Source: Moniliella sp. 'wahieum' (lineage: Eukaryota > Basidiomycota > Moniliellomycetes > Moniliellales > Moniliellaceae). Taken from it: a DNA stretch of 64,000 nucleotides. A program made the translations under genes and the position numbers. The notes below the pieces were generated by a model that saw only the letters and a list, made by a program, of their open reading frames with translations, searched no databases and was not told the origin of the DNA. This document shows positions 23,622-33,492 of the stretch, in pieces; positions within the stretch are counted from its first letter, which is position 1; every line of letters begins with the position of its first letter. Location: positions 310,001 to 374,000 of the forward strand of contig RSEE01000065.1 in the NCBI GenBank assembly GCA_003971905.1, in the 5' to 3' direction.

Positions 23622-25023
23622 TCACCCCCACTGACGCTGCGGCGGCGGGTCGTTATAGCCTCCTCCGTAAGAAGGGTAGCCCCCATACCCGCCCTGGTAG
23701 TTCCCCTGAGGAGCGGCAGGAGCGGGCGGACCTTGGGCCCAACCCGGTCGCCTGGCTGGAGGAGCGCCGGGCCCGGGAGCGGGGGCGGCCCAGTCACTCC
23801 GCTCGGGAACGGGGGGTAGTCGCAGGGCACGGAGGGCAACGTTCGGGTCCGGGGGGGCCAACGCAGCGGCTTGTGGGGTGAAGAGGGCGGCAAAGCCACT
23901 GTCTTGCGCGGACAGCAGCTGGCCTACCACCCACACACATTTCCACCATCGTGGCTGGCCGGCCATAGGAGAGTTGAAACCGGTACGCCAGCTGTGACAG
24001 ACAGGCCACATCCGACGGATCAAACTTGCTTCGGTCAAACCCTGCAAGACTCATGTCCCCTGGCGCCGGGGGCGGCGCATGTGCCCCCTGGACCAGCGAG
24101 GTGAGCATGGCTAGCTTGTTCGTGTCTAGGGCAGAAGCCGGCGCGGGGCCGGAGCAGGCGCAGCCGCAGGCGCTCCCGGTTTAATCAGGGCCGATAGATT
24201 GGCCAACACGCTGGCCGTGTTCTGTGAAGTGAGGGGAGCAGAAGCGGGAGCAGGGGCAGAGACTGACGCTGGAACAGGCGCCGGTAGAGGGTGGCCATAT
24301 GTAGGCGTCTTCTGAGCGGGAGGAGTGCCAGGGGGCGTCTTCCCACTCGCTTTAGCTAGCAGCGCAGCCACGCTGGCGGGCAACGCAGCACCTGATGCAG
24401 CTGGCGCAGCTGGCACAGGCGCAGGCGCAGTGACTGGGCCTCCTGTCGAAGGGGGCGGGAGCGAAGGGGTGGTGCTCCGTTCCTGGCTAGGCTCGCTATC
24501 CTTCACTGCTTGTTCTATCGCCGCCGTCGCCGACGGCGAGAACATATCTGCTTTTTCCCAGATCTCGAGCACCTTCTTAATCTTATCCTAAGGGAGAGGA
24601 AAAGGAGAATGTTAGTTAGAAACGGCAAGAATGGGGAGGGGACATAAAACGTACGTGTTGCGCGGGGTTGTTTTGTAGGGTAGCGCCGACCACCTTGGCA
24701 ACGACAGTCTCCAGGCGCTGAATCCAGGTGCGGGCCAACGCGGGAGGGCTGTTCGGCAGGGGCGAAGGCCCACCCTGCTTGGACAAGTTGGAAGCCTGAC
24801 GGGACACGGCGTCAAGCAGGTACAAGCCACTGACAGTGGCACGGGGTTTTTTCTTGTCGAGCTGAGGGCCGACGAGAACGGCGGTGAGCTCATCGGGCTG
24901 CACGTAGCAGGCCTGGCTTAGCTCCTTGGCACGTTCCGCTGTATTGGCAGACAGCTTATTGTTCGCCGCCGTCTCCTCGGCCAGCGTGGCCAGCTGCGTA
25001 AGCTTTTGATCGACCGACGACAT
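23622..25023 (-). CDS. RNA polymerase II CTD-interaction-domain (CID) protein
   Basis: CID proteins bind the phosphorylated polymerase II tail and act in transcription termination or RNA processing (Nrd1/Rtt103/SCAF class). Exon 1 (25023-24655) starts MSSVDQKLTQLATLAEETAA and contains the CID helices (GLYLLDAVSRQASNLSKQ, WIQRLETVVAKVVGATLQNN). A 67-bp intron (GTACGT...CTTAG, 24654-24588) follows, and exon 2 opens with DKIKKVLEIWEKADMFSPS, the last CID helices. The rest is Pro/Ala-rich (KTPPGTPPAQKTPTYG) with AGFDRSKFDPSDVACL and a Gly/Tyr-rich end (GGYGGYPSYGGGYNDPPPQ). No RRM is visible, unlike Nrd1. The frame changes near 24130 and 23990. It is divergent from the Sds3-like gene. Confidence 0.78.
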
Positions 25024-25414
25024 GCCTACACGTCCAGACTCTTAGCCTCGATCAGATGGATGGTGGCTGCCACTCAAGTTGGCGTTGTTGCAGACCGCGA
25101 GAAAGACCCGCAGTGCAAATCTAGCCTTGAACTGAAGGCCGGCTGGTTAACCCTACTGGTGCTCCATTCCGCTGGGCGGAACGCGCCCGCAGGATGATCG
25201 GTGTTAGCTTCATCCCTGTTTAGATCATCCATCACTTTGATCACTCCCCCATAAAATTAGGCCGGTCACGCGCACGCGCCACCTGTCACGCGTTCACGTT
25301 CAACATTGCCTTTGTACTTTGAATGTTGAAGGCCTGGAAGCGGAACCCATGTTCCGCCCGCGGCAGCTGGCTGAAGCCCTCTAATCTGGGGGTAATGGCC
25401 TGCTCATCTAGGCT
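25024..25414. promoter_or_regulatory. Shared divergent promoter, CID and Sds3-like genes
   Basis: A 391-bp gap separates two divergent start codons, both belonging to nuclear transcription genes. A repeated GTCACGCG/GTTCACG word occurs at about 25265-25300. TATA is not obvious. Promoter function is inferred from position. Confidence 0.45.
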
Positions 25415-26884
25415 ATGACCCACCGCGTCTCCGTCTCGCCCGCCCCGACCGAGCCGTTGGCCTACACCCCTCCTCCCATGCGCGAAGAAGGCGAGCTTGA
25501 GGAACCCAGCGGGCTCGATGCCCTCGCAGCCCTTGCCGCCGCTCCCCTCAGCCATGGCTCATCCGACATGAGTGAGGAAGGTCGCATCCCGGATGGCCGT
25601 GACGATTTGTCCGATAGCGACAACAACCCGGACGCCGACGAGCCGGACCAGGAGCCGGACCAGGAGCCGGACCAGGAACAAGAGGACGCTGAGAAGGATG
25701 ATGAGGGCAATGGGGACGCTACCCCAGCGGTATCTCCGATGCCTAGTCCTAACCCCATTGCAACTCTGGGCTCGCTTGGCATTGTGCCACCTTGATGCCT
25801 GATCCAGCTGCGAAACTCAAGACCTCACTTTTGTCAAACGCGACAGGTGTAGAAGACCTCGAGGACAGGAACAAGACGAGGACGAAGATGAGGAAACGAG
25901 GAAGAAGAAGAAGAGATGACGATGACGATGATGACGAAGAGGCGGTTAGCCCGGCGTGCGAAGGCCCGAGCGGAGCGGAGAGCATCGATGCTGCAGGCCA
26001 AGAAGGAGGCTGAGGAGCGGGCCGCCAAGGAGAAAGAGGAACAGGAAAAGGCTGATCAAGAAAAAGAGGCTAGTCTCAAGCGCGCGAGGGAAGAGGCGGA
26101 CGAGGAGGAAGGGCCCAATAAGCGCTTGGCCGTCGTACTGGAGGATGGGCGAACGTGGGACCCCGGCCACTGATACGCCCGCAGGAGAAGAGGGTAGGTG
26201 CCCCATCTTTTTTGCTGCTGGGTTGGCTTGTGCTGACCGATACAGATGCAGGCGCCGATGAACTGGCTGTCAAGCGGCAGGAAGCACTGGATACGCTGAC
26301 GGGATCGAGGTGGACTTTGCGGCTCTACGAGACCGACTGTATGAAGAACGCATGTCCGAGGCAGCGCAGGAGGCACTCTTGCTCTATGAGGGTACCCACC
26401 CAGAACTGGTGCGGATCGGGTCACTGATTGAGCAGCGCCGGGCCCATGCGCGCGAAGTTACGCTGGCTTGGCAAACGCTTGTTACCGCAGAGCTGGAACG
26501 AACACGTGCCGCCCACCAAGAACGATCTGGTCTTCCTGGCGTGCCGAATTGGCCGACCTGCGGACCAACATGCTGGACGCGACGATGCGCAAGCGGCGAC
26601 AGATCGAGCGCGAGCGACGAGCGCTCGATCGCGCCGCCGCGCTGCAGGCCAACCCTCCGGGGCAGGGCATGAGTACGAGCTGGCGATTGAACGGGAACCA
26701 GCGACCTGGCACGCGCATATGCAGCGGCCGCGGGCTTCCCGCAAGCGGGGCCAGCGGAGGAGAACGGGGCAGAAGGCGGGCTGCTGGCGTATCCTCTGCC
26801 GCGCGGGCTGGATGCAAATGTGGCGAACGACCTGGCGCAGGTGGGGCTGCTTCCGCCGCCAGAGCCGCTGCCGGAGATGGAGTA
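25415..26884 (+). CDS. Sds3/Dep1-like subunit of Rpd3L-type histone deacetylase complex
   Basis: The Sds3-like domain (PF08598) scaffolds Sin3-Rpd3 co-repressor complexes. It is visible as VKRQEALDTLTG then EVDFAALRDRLYEERMSEAA and EGTHPELVRIGSLIEQRRAH, followed by RTNMLDATMRKRRQIERERR. The N-terminal half is acidic with a PDQE repeat (25647-25680), then a charged coiled coil (AKKEAEERAAKEKEEQEKAD). An intron ends before ADELAVKR (GTAGGT donor at about 26191). Frame steps of -1 occur at 25792 (CC, restores PPLMPDPAAKLK) and at GGG 26301-26303 (restores TGIEVDFAAL), with more in the Lys/Asp-rich stretch 25870-25930 and near 26520. The end LLPPPEPLPEME and stop at 26884 is natural. Start choice: first ATG of the acidic frame. 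Confidence 0.78.
25647..25680 (+). repeat. 12-bp coding repeat (PDQE)3
   Basis: Three units of CCGGACCAGGAG in the acidic N-terminal part of the Sds3-like gene. The repeat keeps frame. Confidence 0.8.
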
Positions 26885-27322
26885 GAGTATGCCCGCTTTG
26901 AACGCCGCTCGCCTCCTCGCGCATATGGGGGCGGTGCAGGCGGGTACAGCGAGGGCTACTGGGGCGCTTAGACGCGCAGGAATTGGATTGTTAGAACGCA
27001 CACGCAACGCACGCAGCTGCCGGCCATCTCGGCTGGGCCGCAGCCACCGGCTGGCACGCATTGTGCTTGTCGCGTGCTGATGCACCCGTGCAGCTCATGC
27101 ACTCATGCCCCGGTGCGACAGCGCGCAGGCGCTCCGGCGCTCAGGGCGCACGTAGGCATGGCGCATGACGCGTGACAGCTGTGCTTCCGGGATGCGTGAC
27201 AGACGCTACATGCTGTAGACTTATATATGCTTCAGGTAGCCTGTATGCCCCTCCTCCACCCCCCTTGCCTCCCTCCACCTCCACGCTCTTTCCGCGCCAC
27301 ACTCGCCTGCCCCTCGCCTGCC
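26885..27322. other. Intergenic with TATA-like box
   Basis: Contains GCATGACGCGTGACAG-type words near 27160-27200 and a TATATA at about 27223-27229, some 95 bases before the proposed start of the Rua1-like gene. Pyrimidine-rich sequence follows it. No gene is seen. Confidence 0.5.
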
Positions 27323-29485
27323 ATGGACACCAAACCGACACCGACACCGACGCGCTCCTCCCATGCTCATCCGTCTGCCCACATCGTCCCCCACCCACCC
27401 GCCCCTCCCACCACTTCGTCCCACTGCCCCAGTACGCCTCACCATTGCGCTTCGCCTCAGCCCCCGCCCCATCCGTCGCGGCCCTGCTCCCTGCTGCCGT
27501 GGGATACCGGTCTGCATCACCTGTCTCCGTCTCCGTCTCCCCCACCCCCGCGTCACGCTTAGCCACCAACAATCTGCTCTTCGACCCGCCCCAGCACACT
27601 CCATGGTGCACCCCGCGACGTCCGGGGTTCCAATTCAGCACAATGAGCGACGCACCATCGGGGGCATCCCCCCCTTTCTCGCCTTGCCTCTGACTGGGCC
27701 TTTTCTGATGGACGCTCAGACTTGATGGTTCCCTTCGGCAGCCCCCTCTTCCCCTGGAGCCGCACACCCCCTTCGACCCCCAATTAGCAGAGATCTGGCC
27801 AGCAGAATTGGCTGTCTCTCCCTCTGAAAAAGAGTAACCATAACCCCCTCAAGGATCTATATCGACGTATCTCCCGCGCCGCCGTCCCCCCCCTCCCCAA
27901 ACCACGGTGGAAATACTAACCACGGACCAGTTGGATGAGCAACATACGCCACGGAACGCTCTACTTGCCTCGCCCCCCTGGCAGGAACCATCCATCCTTC
28001 GCCCACCCAGCGGGGTCTCTCCAAAGTTCTCCGTTGTTGTCCCCATCGCTTCCAGAGGCCCCATTGTTCACGGAAGTTATACCTAAAACGCAAGAGCCTC
28101 CAACTGAATCGGTTGAGCGCGTTGTTCAGCAAGCTAGTTACTTTACCCGTTCACATGGCCGCGCTATCGCCCGTCTCATTGGTAGAGGGGGGGGCCGAAC
28201 AGAAGTGGCGAAAATCTTACTCGACATTGCGGCTGGCTCAATGGAACCAATGGAATCTAAACCGGAACGAATGTCTTCCTTTACACCGAGGCGGGCCGGA
28301 GCAAGGCCTCTGCCCAGAAGGTCAAGTCCGATTCGAGTGGGCGTAGCCCTCTAATGCGCGACGCAGCCATCCCATTCCACCCCCCCTTGTGTCTCCTGTG
28401 ACAATCGCCCCTGTACGCCACTGCAACGGAGAAAATCGATCTCTTTCCTGAACGGAAGGAGTGGATGCGGTTATTCCCTGATAACATGCCACTCTTGACA
28501 CTATGCCCCAAGTTTTACATACGGTACCCCGTTCCCACCATGCTCTCCACCTCTCCCGCATTGCCAGAACTCATGTTTCCCTCAGCGCCTCTGCGAGATA
28601 TATTTTACACGCTCCATCGTCACCCTGAACGGAGCGAGGCTTGGAAACGACCTCGTCATCTGTTCGATCTCTATACACCCCCGCCTTTTGCAAGGAAATG
28701 GACGCGAAAGGGCCGGACTCTGTCCCATTTGGTACGTGCCTCCTGTGGTGTGATAATTATGAGTATAACACGCAGATTGACGGTGGTGGTGTGTCTGTAG
28801 CTGAAGAAGGGGTCGAGCATTGGGCCAAAGTACGTTTTGCCCCCTTTGTGGATGGGATGGTGGGCAACGCTGATCTAGTGACGGGGGGATGGAATGGAGT
28901 GTAGACTAAAACGTCCAACTACAACTATCACATGTTGTATGTCCACGGCATCAACTCTGCGACTGGGTTACCCTTCTACCCTCCTACTGCCTTCCGCAAA
29001 TCGCCCCGCCCCTTCTCTCGTCGAGGGGACAAGGTTGAAGTTCTCCAAGGCCAATGTACGTTCTTTCTGATTCCCTTCACGTCTGCCAGCTCCTTAACCA
29101 CCGACCCCCCACATAACAATATGCTACTAGGCTCTACATGCAAGCAGTGTAAGTTCCTTCTCCCTTTTGGCTCTCCGTTAATGCGTCTGACATCCGCCCA
29201 ACAAGGGATCGACATTGAGAGCATTCGTCCTTGCCAGGTCAAGTACCGGAGATTTACTGGTGGAAACACGCTCACAATGCCAAGGAGTTTACAAGACCCT
29301 CACCTTGGTGGAAGCGGTACAAGAGCTACAAGTTTTTGATCCTGAAGATCAGGTCCGTTTTCCCTTCTCTCCTTCGGTATAGTATTGGTACGCGAAGACT
29401 GACATTGAGACGAAGCTCTATCTCGCTACCTCGGTTTATTCAGACCGCGGAGGACCCTTTTGAGGGGGAGGCCGTTGAGAGTTGA
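27323..29485 (+). CDS. Transcription regulator with Rua1 C-terminal domain
   Basis: The Rua1 C-terminal domain (PF14616) is a putative zinc-binding fungal module; Ustilago Rua1 controls a glycolipid cluster. The domain runs: RPRHLFDLYTP, a CPI zinc ligand (28725), SNYNYHMLYVHGINSATGLP with FYPPTAFRKSPRP, a CSTCKQ ligand pair, WIDIESIRPCQVK and PEIYWWKHAHNAK. Introns are 28732-28800, 29056-29130 and 29149-29205, leaving an 18-nt microexon at 29131-29148. The N-terminus (MDTKPTPTPTRSS) and middle are Pro/Ser-rich and poorly resolved. Frame steps of -1 occur at C5 28678-28682 (restores YTPRLLQGNGRERAGLCPI), at 28801, and near 29242 (restores VKVPEIYW). An in-frame TAG sits at 28902-28904 where a Lys would be expected. 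The target genes are unknown. Confidence 0.75.
29131..29148 (+). other. 18-nt microexon of the Rua1-like gene
   Basis: The flanking introns have proper ends (CTACTAG before; GTAAGT after). Splicing gives C-S-T-C-K-Q-W across the junctions, supplying a zinc-ligand pair and leading into IDIESIRP. Without this exon the domain lacks the second cysteine pair. Confidence 0.65.
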
Positions 29486-30460
29486 GAGGTGAGATGTGAG
29501 CATTGTAGTCATCTTCTCTCTCTCTCTCTCTCCTCTTTTCCAAAACCGCAACACGAAGGTTGATGATGTTTTGTTCGTCTCGTTTTTTATTCTTCCGTTC
29601 GTCCGCCATGGTTGAGCACGTTGAGTACAGTTGCGCCTCTTGATTTGGCTGTCTCCATTCTCCTTCATATACAGAGAGTTCCAACTGTTTCCCTAGCCGA
29701 TAATAATGTTAAATTGGTCACAGTCTAGTTTGCTATATAAGGTCGCCCTCCCTGTGTGCGGAGACATAATCGAGACACAATCGCAATAGATTGAGTGAAG
29801 TGTAGCGACGTCCTCTGGTATGAAGACCGCCCATAATTAACGCGTAACGTGATCAGAGGCCGGAGGGGGGCCGAGTCGAGACAAAGTCAGGGAATGTGGC
29901 ACGGTGTCGTCAGCGGGTGAAGAAGCAAGAGCCGAGGACATGGAACGAATCAGCAGAGCAAGGAAGGAACGAGACGCTCGAGACGAAGAAATTGGAAATG
30001 GGAACGGGAACAGCCAAACTATGACATCAAGATGCATATCACATGATGTGCTGCATGAGGCATATGCGAAGAGGACCTGCAAGACTCCGTTAGCTGATGA
30101 AGGTGTTTGTAGTCCCGGGAGTCAGAAGTGGAGGAGGGTAACTGTAAGACCAAGAGTCAGCGCGAGGAACAGAAGAAAAAGAGAGACAACTCGGGGTGGC
30201 ATGGAAAGGAAAGAATGCATGAATAGCTCCATCAAACGATATAGTATAGTATAGTATAGTTTGACACACTTCTGCCTGTGAGGGGCCGGTCACCTGATCG
30301 GCCACAACAGTAGGTGTATAGGGTTTGGAGCTTTTATATCGCCTCATACACACGGGAAAACGTCAGCTGTTCCCCTGATCTGTCAGTACGATGGCGGGAG
30401 TTCTATACACGAAGACACGAGAGCGCCAAACACCGTGTTTTGGAAATTTGGAAAAGCTGA
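29486..30460. other. Intergenic
   Basis: No gene. Microsatellites: CT at 29514-29535 and TATAG at 30238-30262. A TATATAAGG lies near 29734 with no clear downstream gene. Confidence 0.55.
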
Positions 30461-30487
30461 TGTCACATGTCAGGTCACATGACTGCA
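30461..30487 (+). repeat. 27-bp direct repeat, left copy
   Basis: A 27-base sequence beginning TGTCACATGTCAGG is repeated perfectly at 32095-32121, bounding a 1.66-kb interval. Its core is itself made of near-palindromic CACATG words. Confidence 0.85.
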
Positions 30488-30682
30488 CAAGTGGAGACGA
30501 GAGGTTGCCTGTATTACTGAATCAATTTTGGCTGGAAACGTTCAGGAGTTGGACAGGAAAGGCGGGAAGGAGGGACGAGAACGGAAGGTGGGAAAGGATC
30601 CCCACCAATCGAGGATGCTGACTGTTGGTTGGCCCCTTTTCGGTAACCCCCTTCTGTCTAAGCCCCATCGCACTGGGATAGA

Positions 30683-30953
30683 TGTTGACAGAGCGAAGCA
30701 GACGAACCTGCTATCGAGTGCGACTTGGGAGCACTCGCGATCCTATGGATCGCTGCAATGCAGCCTTCAGACAAGGCGTGAAGGCAAAGTTCAAGCAACA
30801 TCTGAATTGAAGGGACGGAGACAGGAGAGAGAGAAGGGAGATGAGGCGAGCAGGGCGCGCGCGCCCTGCGAGCGGAACTCTTCCGCCCGGGTAAGTGAGC
30901 GTCACCCATCCACGAGGGCCGTGCAAGGGAACCCCAGCACTACCCTCCAACAG
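30683..30953 (-). repeat. LTR-like repeat, copy 1
   Basis: Read on the minus strand this 271-bp unit starts TGTTGGAGGGTAG and ends GCTCTGTCAACA, giving TGTTG...CAACA termini as in LTRs. Related copies lie at about 31897-32032 (same orientation, truncated) and 41081-41330 (opposite orientation). I see no matching target duplication, so a solo LTR is inferred only from shape and copy number. Confidence 0.5.
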
Positions 30954-31055
30954 AAGCAAGTGAAGACTGCGAAGGCACTAAGAATGTCATCCGATAGCAC
31001 TTCCTCGTCGAGCATATGACAGAGTCGCGTCGACGCGTCCCTCCACCCACTTAAA

Positions 31056-31238
31056 ATGCCCCCTACCCGTACTCCCCGCCGGTGCCCCCATTGCGACACC
31101 GACGACCACACTCGCACGGGGTGCCCTTTGCATCCACGCCTACGGTTGTGCCGCCACTGCCGTCGCCCTGGCCACAAGGCTGCCGACTCCCCACAATGCT
31201 TATTTTCGAAGACGGATGACCACCCGACGCGTCTCTGA
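31056..31238 (+). CDS. Short ORF with two zinc-knuckle-like motifs
   Basis: This 60-residue ORF begins MPPTRTPRRCPHCDTDD. CPHCDTDDHTRTGC fits the CCHC knuckle spacing C-x2-C-x4-H-x4-C exactly; CRHCRRPGHKAADSPQC has C-x2-C-x4-H with the last Cys three residues late. CCHC knuckles bind nucleic acid and are usual in retroelement Gag proteins. It lies inside the repeat-bounded interval, 100 bp after the first LTR-like unit, so it may be a Gag remnant. Whether it is translated is unknown. Confidence 0.4.
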   Translation: MPPTRTPRRCPHCDTDDHTRTGCPLHPRLRLCRHCRRPGHKAADSPQCLFSKTDDHPTRL

Positions 31239-31896
31239 CTGGCTCAAAGGGGGGCGGTGGTGCAAAGAGTAACCGAGGCACAAGGCGGAGTGGTCGAGAG
31301 CAATTGAGGGGGGAGGGGCAAGGGGGGACAAATCGGTGGAACATGGGAGGGGATGGAGCAGGATGATCGGTGGATGGCGGGCTCGATCCTTACCCTGGGC
31401 CCTGCCAGGAGGCTCTCACCCAGGTTGATGGGGTGCAATCCTTAGGTGGAGTACTCACGGTAGTTCAGGTTTGGGCTATTTGGTGGCGTGAATCCGAGGC
31501 GGCTGTACGCGTGCCAAGGCTGCGTATGCGCCGGCTTGGGGTAGTAACGTGTCTGAAGCCTCCGGGGCTTAGGGACGGGTAGGTGCAGTGGAGGGAAAAC
31601 ACTGCCAGAGCTGAAGCTGGGAAGGAGCGGCTGTCGACGTAGCTGTGAAAGGAACCCACGCGATATGCTGTGGTAGGGGGAATCGACGCCACTGAAGGAA
31701 AGTTCGCGCGACTGGGCGGATGAGGTTGGATGATGAACATGAGGCAGCTAAGTGGAGACGAGAGGTTGCCTGTATTACTCAATCAATTGGCTGGAAACGG
31801 TCAGGAGTGGACAAGAAATGTGGGAAGGGACGAGAATGGAAGGTGGGATAAAGGAGGATGCTGACTGTTGGATGACCGGTGACCCTGAGGCCTGAT

Positions 31897-32032
31897 GAGA
31901 GAGAGAAGGGAGATAAAGCGAGCAGGGCGTGCGCGCCCTGCGAGCGGAACTCTTCCGCCCGGCTAAGTGAGCGTCACCGATCTACCGAGGGCCGTGCAGG
32001 GGAACCCCAGCGTTAGGCACTACTCTCCAACA
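31897..32032 (-). repeat. LTR-like repeat, copy 2 (truncated)
   Basis: This copy matches the TGTTGGAG end of copy 1 in the same orientation, with substitutions and small indels, but lacks the other roughly 130 bp. Confidence 0.6.
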
Positions 32033-32094
32033 GAAGCAAGCGAAGGCTGCGAAGGGCGAAGGCACTAAGAGTATCATCCGATAGCACTTCCTCG

Positions 32095-32121
32095 TGTCAC
32101 ATGTCAGGTCACATGACTGCA
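32095..32121 (+). repeat. 27-bp direct repeat, right copy
   Basis: Identical to 30461-30487. Immediately after it the sequence continues TGTGACC, extending a CACATG/CATGTG inverted pattern. Confidence 0.85.
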
Positions 32122-33304
32122 TGTGACCGTCAATGTTGAGCGTAAAGAGGAGTATTCGCACAGGTTATCCCTACTTACAACACCTAACAATGACCACTAG
32201 GGTGCATGCGGAAGCGACGAACAGCAGGGTCCACCACAGAGGGCGTGTGGGGAACCGTCCGTGGGAAGAAGAGCAAAAAGCCTCTGCCCGTGCTTTAGAT
32301 GTGCCGCTGCACCCCCTTTCCTTTTCTATGTGTGCCATGTATCAAAGCCATTATACCATCAGTGATCGATCGAATGATCCACTGACTGAGCCCTGCACCA
32401 GCGCATCAGCACCATCAACAATGCATCAGCGCTCAGGCTCTCAGCCTGGGCCTTCCATGCCACCCGGTCCGCGGCATATGCGCGGCGCCAACATGCGCTA
32501 TACCCACATCCCGTACTTTCCGCGGGGTTCCAGAGCCTCGTCCGTTCATTGATCATCTCGATCATTCCCGGTGTCAATTGTCCCCCAAAACAGGCGAGTG
32601 CGCCTCCGCTCGTTCTGGAATCCCATGCATCATGCACGTCACATCTTCCTTCCTGGATTGCCACAGCTAATATACATAGGCCAGTGCCCTATTATAGACC
32701 ACAGCGTGCATCAAGCATCGCGTGGTTTACCAGAGCCATCATCGATCATTGATCCTCCTTGGCTGTATATTCCTCAACCAACAGCTGTAGCACAAAACAT
32801 GTTGGAAGCTTGAAGGTTTTGATGTGTAGTAACAGGTAACAGGTAACCGATAACCGGTATCCGGTATCCGGTATAACATTCCAATCTCGTTCTTCTGCTG
32901 GTTCTGCCCTGTCCCGCCTCGACTACATGGAGGCTATTGATATACGATGACTAGCGAAAAGCTTGAAGCATATATGAAGACGCAGAGGCGAATGGCTGTG
33001 GCCGGCGGTGGCTGTTCGTGGATGAGTGCATGGTTGTGTGTGATGCGGGCTACGGGCTGCGCACGCGACCTGTGGTTTAAATGCCTTGGTGCATCAGCGG
33101 CTGAGCCCCTTATTGCTCCTAGTGGGATAGTCGATGGTAGGGTGTGGCAACTAGGTGTGGGCTTGCGGCACATGTCACATGTCACATGCAACACTGTTAC
33201 ATGTTGCAGTAGGTCGGAGTAGGCCGGATGAGTCCCACAGGCCAGGCGGCCGTTGTTTCGGGCCCAGCCTCAGCCTCGCGCTAGGCCGAGCAGGGAGCCT
33301 TGGA
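32122..33304. other. Intergenic with palindromic-word islands
   Basis: No gene. Notable words: GATCGATCGAATGATC at 32362-32380, GATCATCTCGATCAT near 32551, an AACAGGTAAC-to-CCGGTATCCGGT ladder at 32830-32877, and a CACATGTCACATGTCACATG cluster at 33169-33208. The target-site copy GCTCT of the copia element ends the interval (33305-33309). Confidence 0.65.
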
Positions 33305-33309
33305 GCTCT

Positions 33310-33469
33310 TGTCGGCCTCGCTACTACCACAGAATGTGAGCATGAACGTCGTATTGGACTAAGAAGCTTCTGCGACTGACTCGTCCAGAAGACTGGTGCG
33401 AGCTCGGAAGGAAATGAAAGCTGACTCACGTGACTCAGGGTCCGCGCGGTCCTAGGACGGATGTCAACA
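33310..33469 (-). repeat. 3' LTR of the copia element
   Basis: Differs from the other LTR only by a 3-bp and two 1-bp indels. On the minus strand it starts TGTTGACATCCG. It contains TGACTCACGTGACTCA at 33422-33437, two Gcn4/AP-1-type TGACTCA sites overlapping a central CACGTG. Confidence 0.92.
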
Positions 33470-33475
33470 CCCCCG
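33470..33475 (-). other. Polypurine tract of the copia element
   Basis: On the minus strand a short G run (GCGGGGG) lies directly against the start of the 3' LTR, the usual place of the plus-strand primer. Confidence 0.55.
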
Positions 33476-33492
33476 CTGACCGGAGGGCCCAG

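Larger units (their letters stand above)
30491..32092. repeat. Internal segmental duplication (two A-B-C blocks)
   Basis: Block A (30491-30628, from GTGGAGACGAGAGG to GCTGACTGTTGG) recurs at 31752-31871. Block B (LTR-like, 30683-30953) recurs shortened at about 31897-32032. Block C (GAAGCAAG to CACTTCCTCGT) recurs to about 32092. The copies differ by scattered substitutions and a deletion of about 200 bp in the second. Order and orientation are kept. Confidence 0.8.

Noticed and set aside
27141-27767. 208-codon minus-strand frame
   Set aside because: Gly/Arg-rich antisense of the Pro-rich start of the Rua1-like gene.
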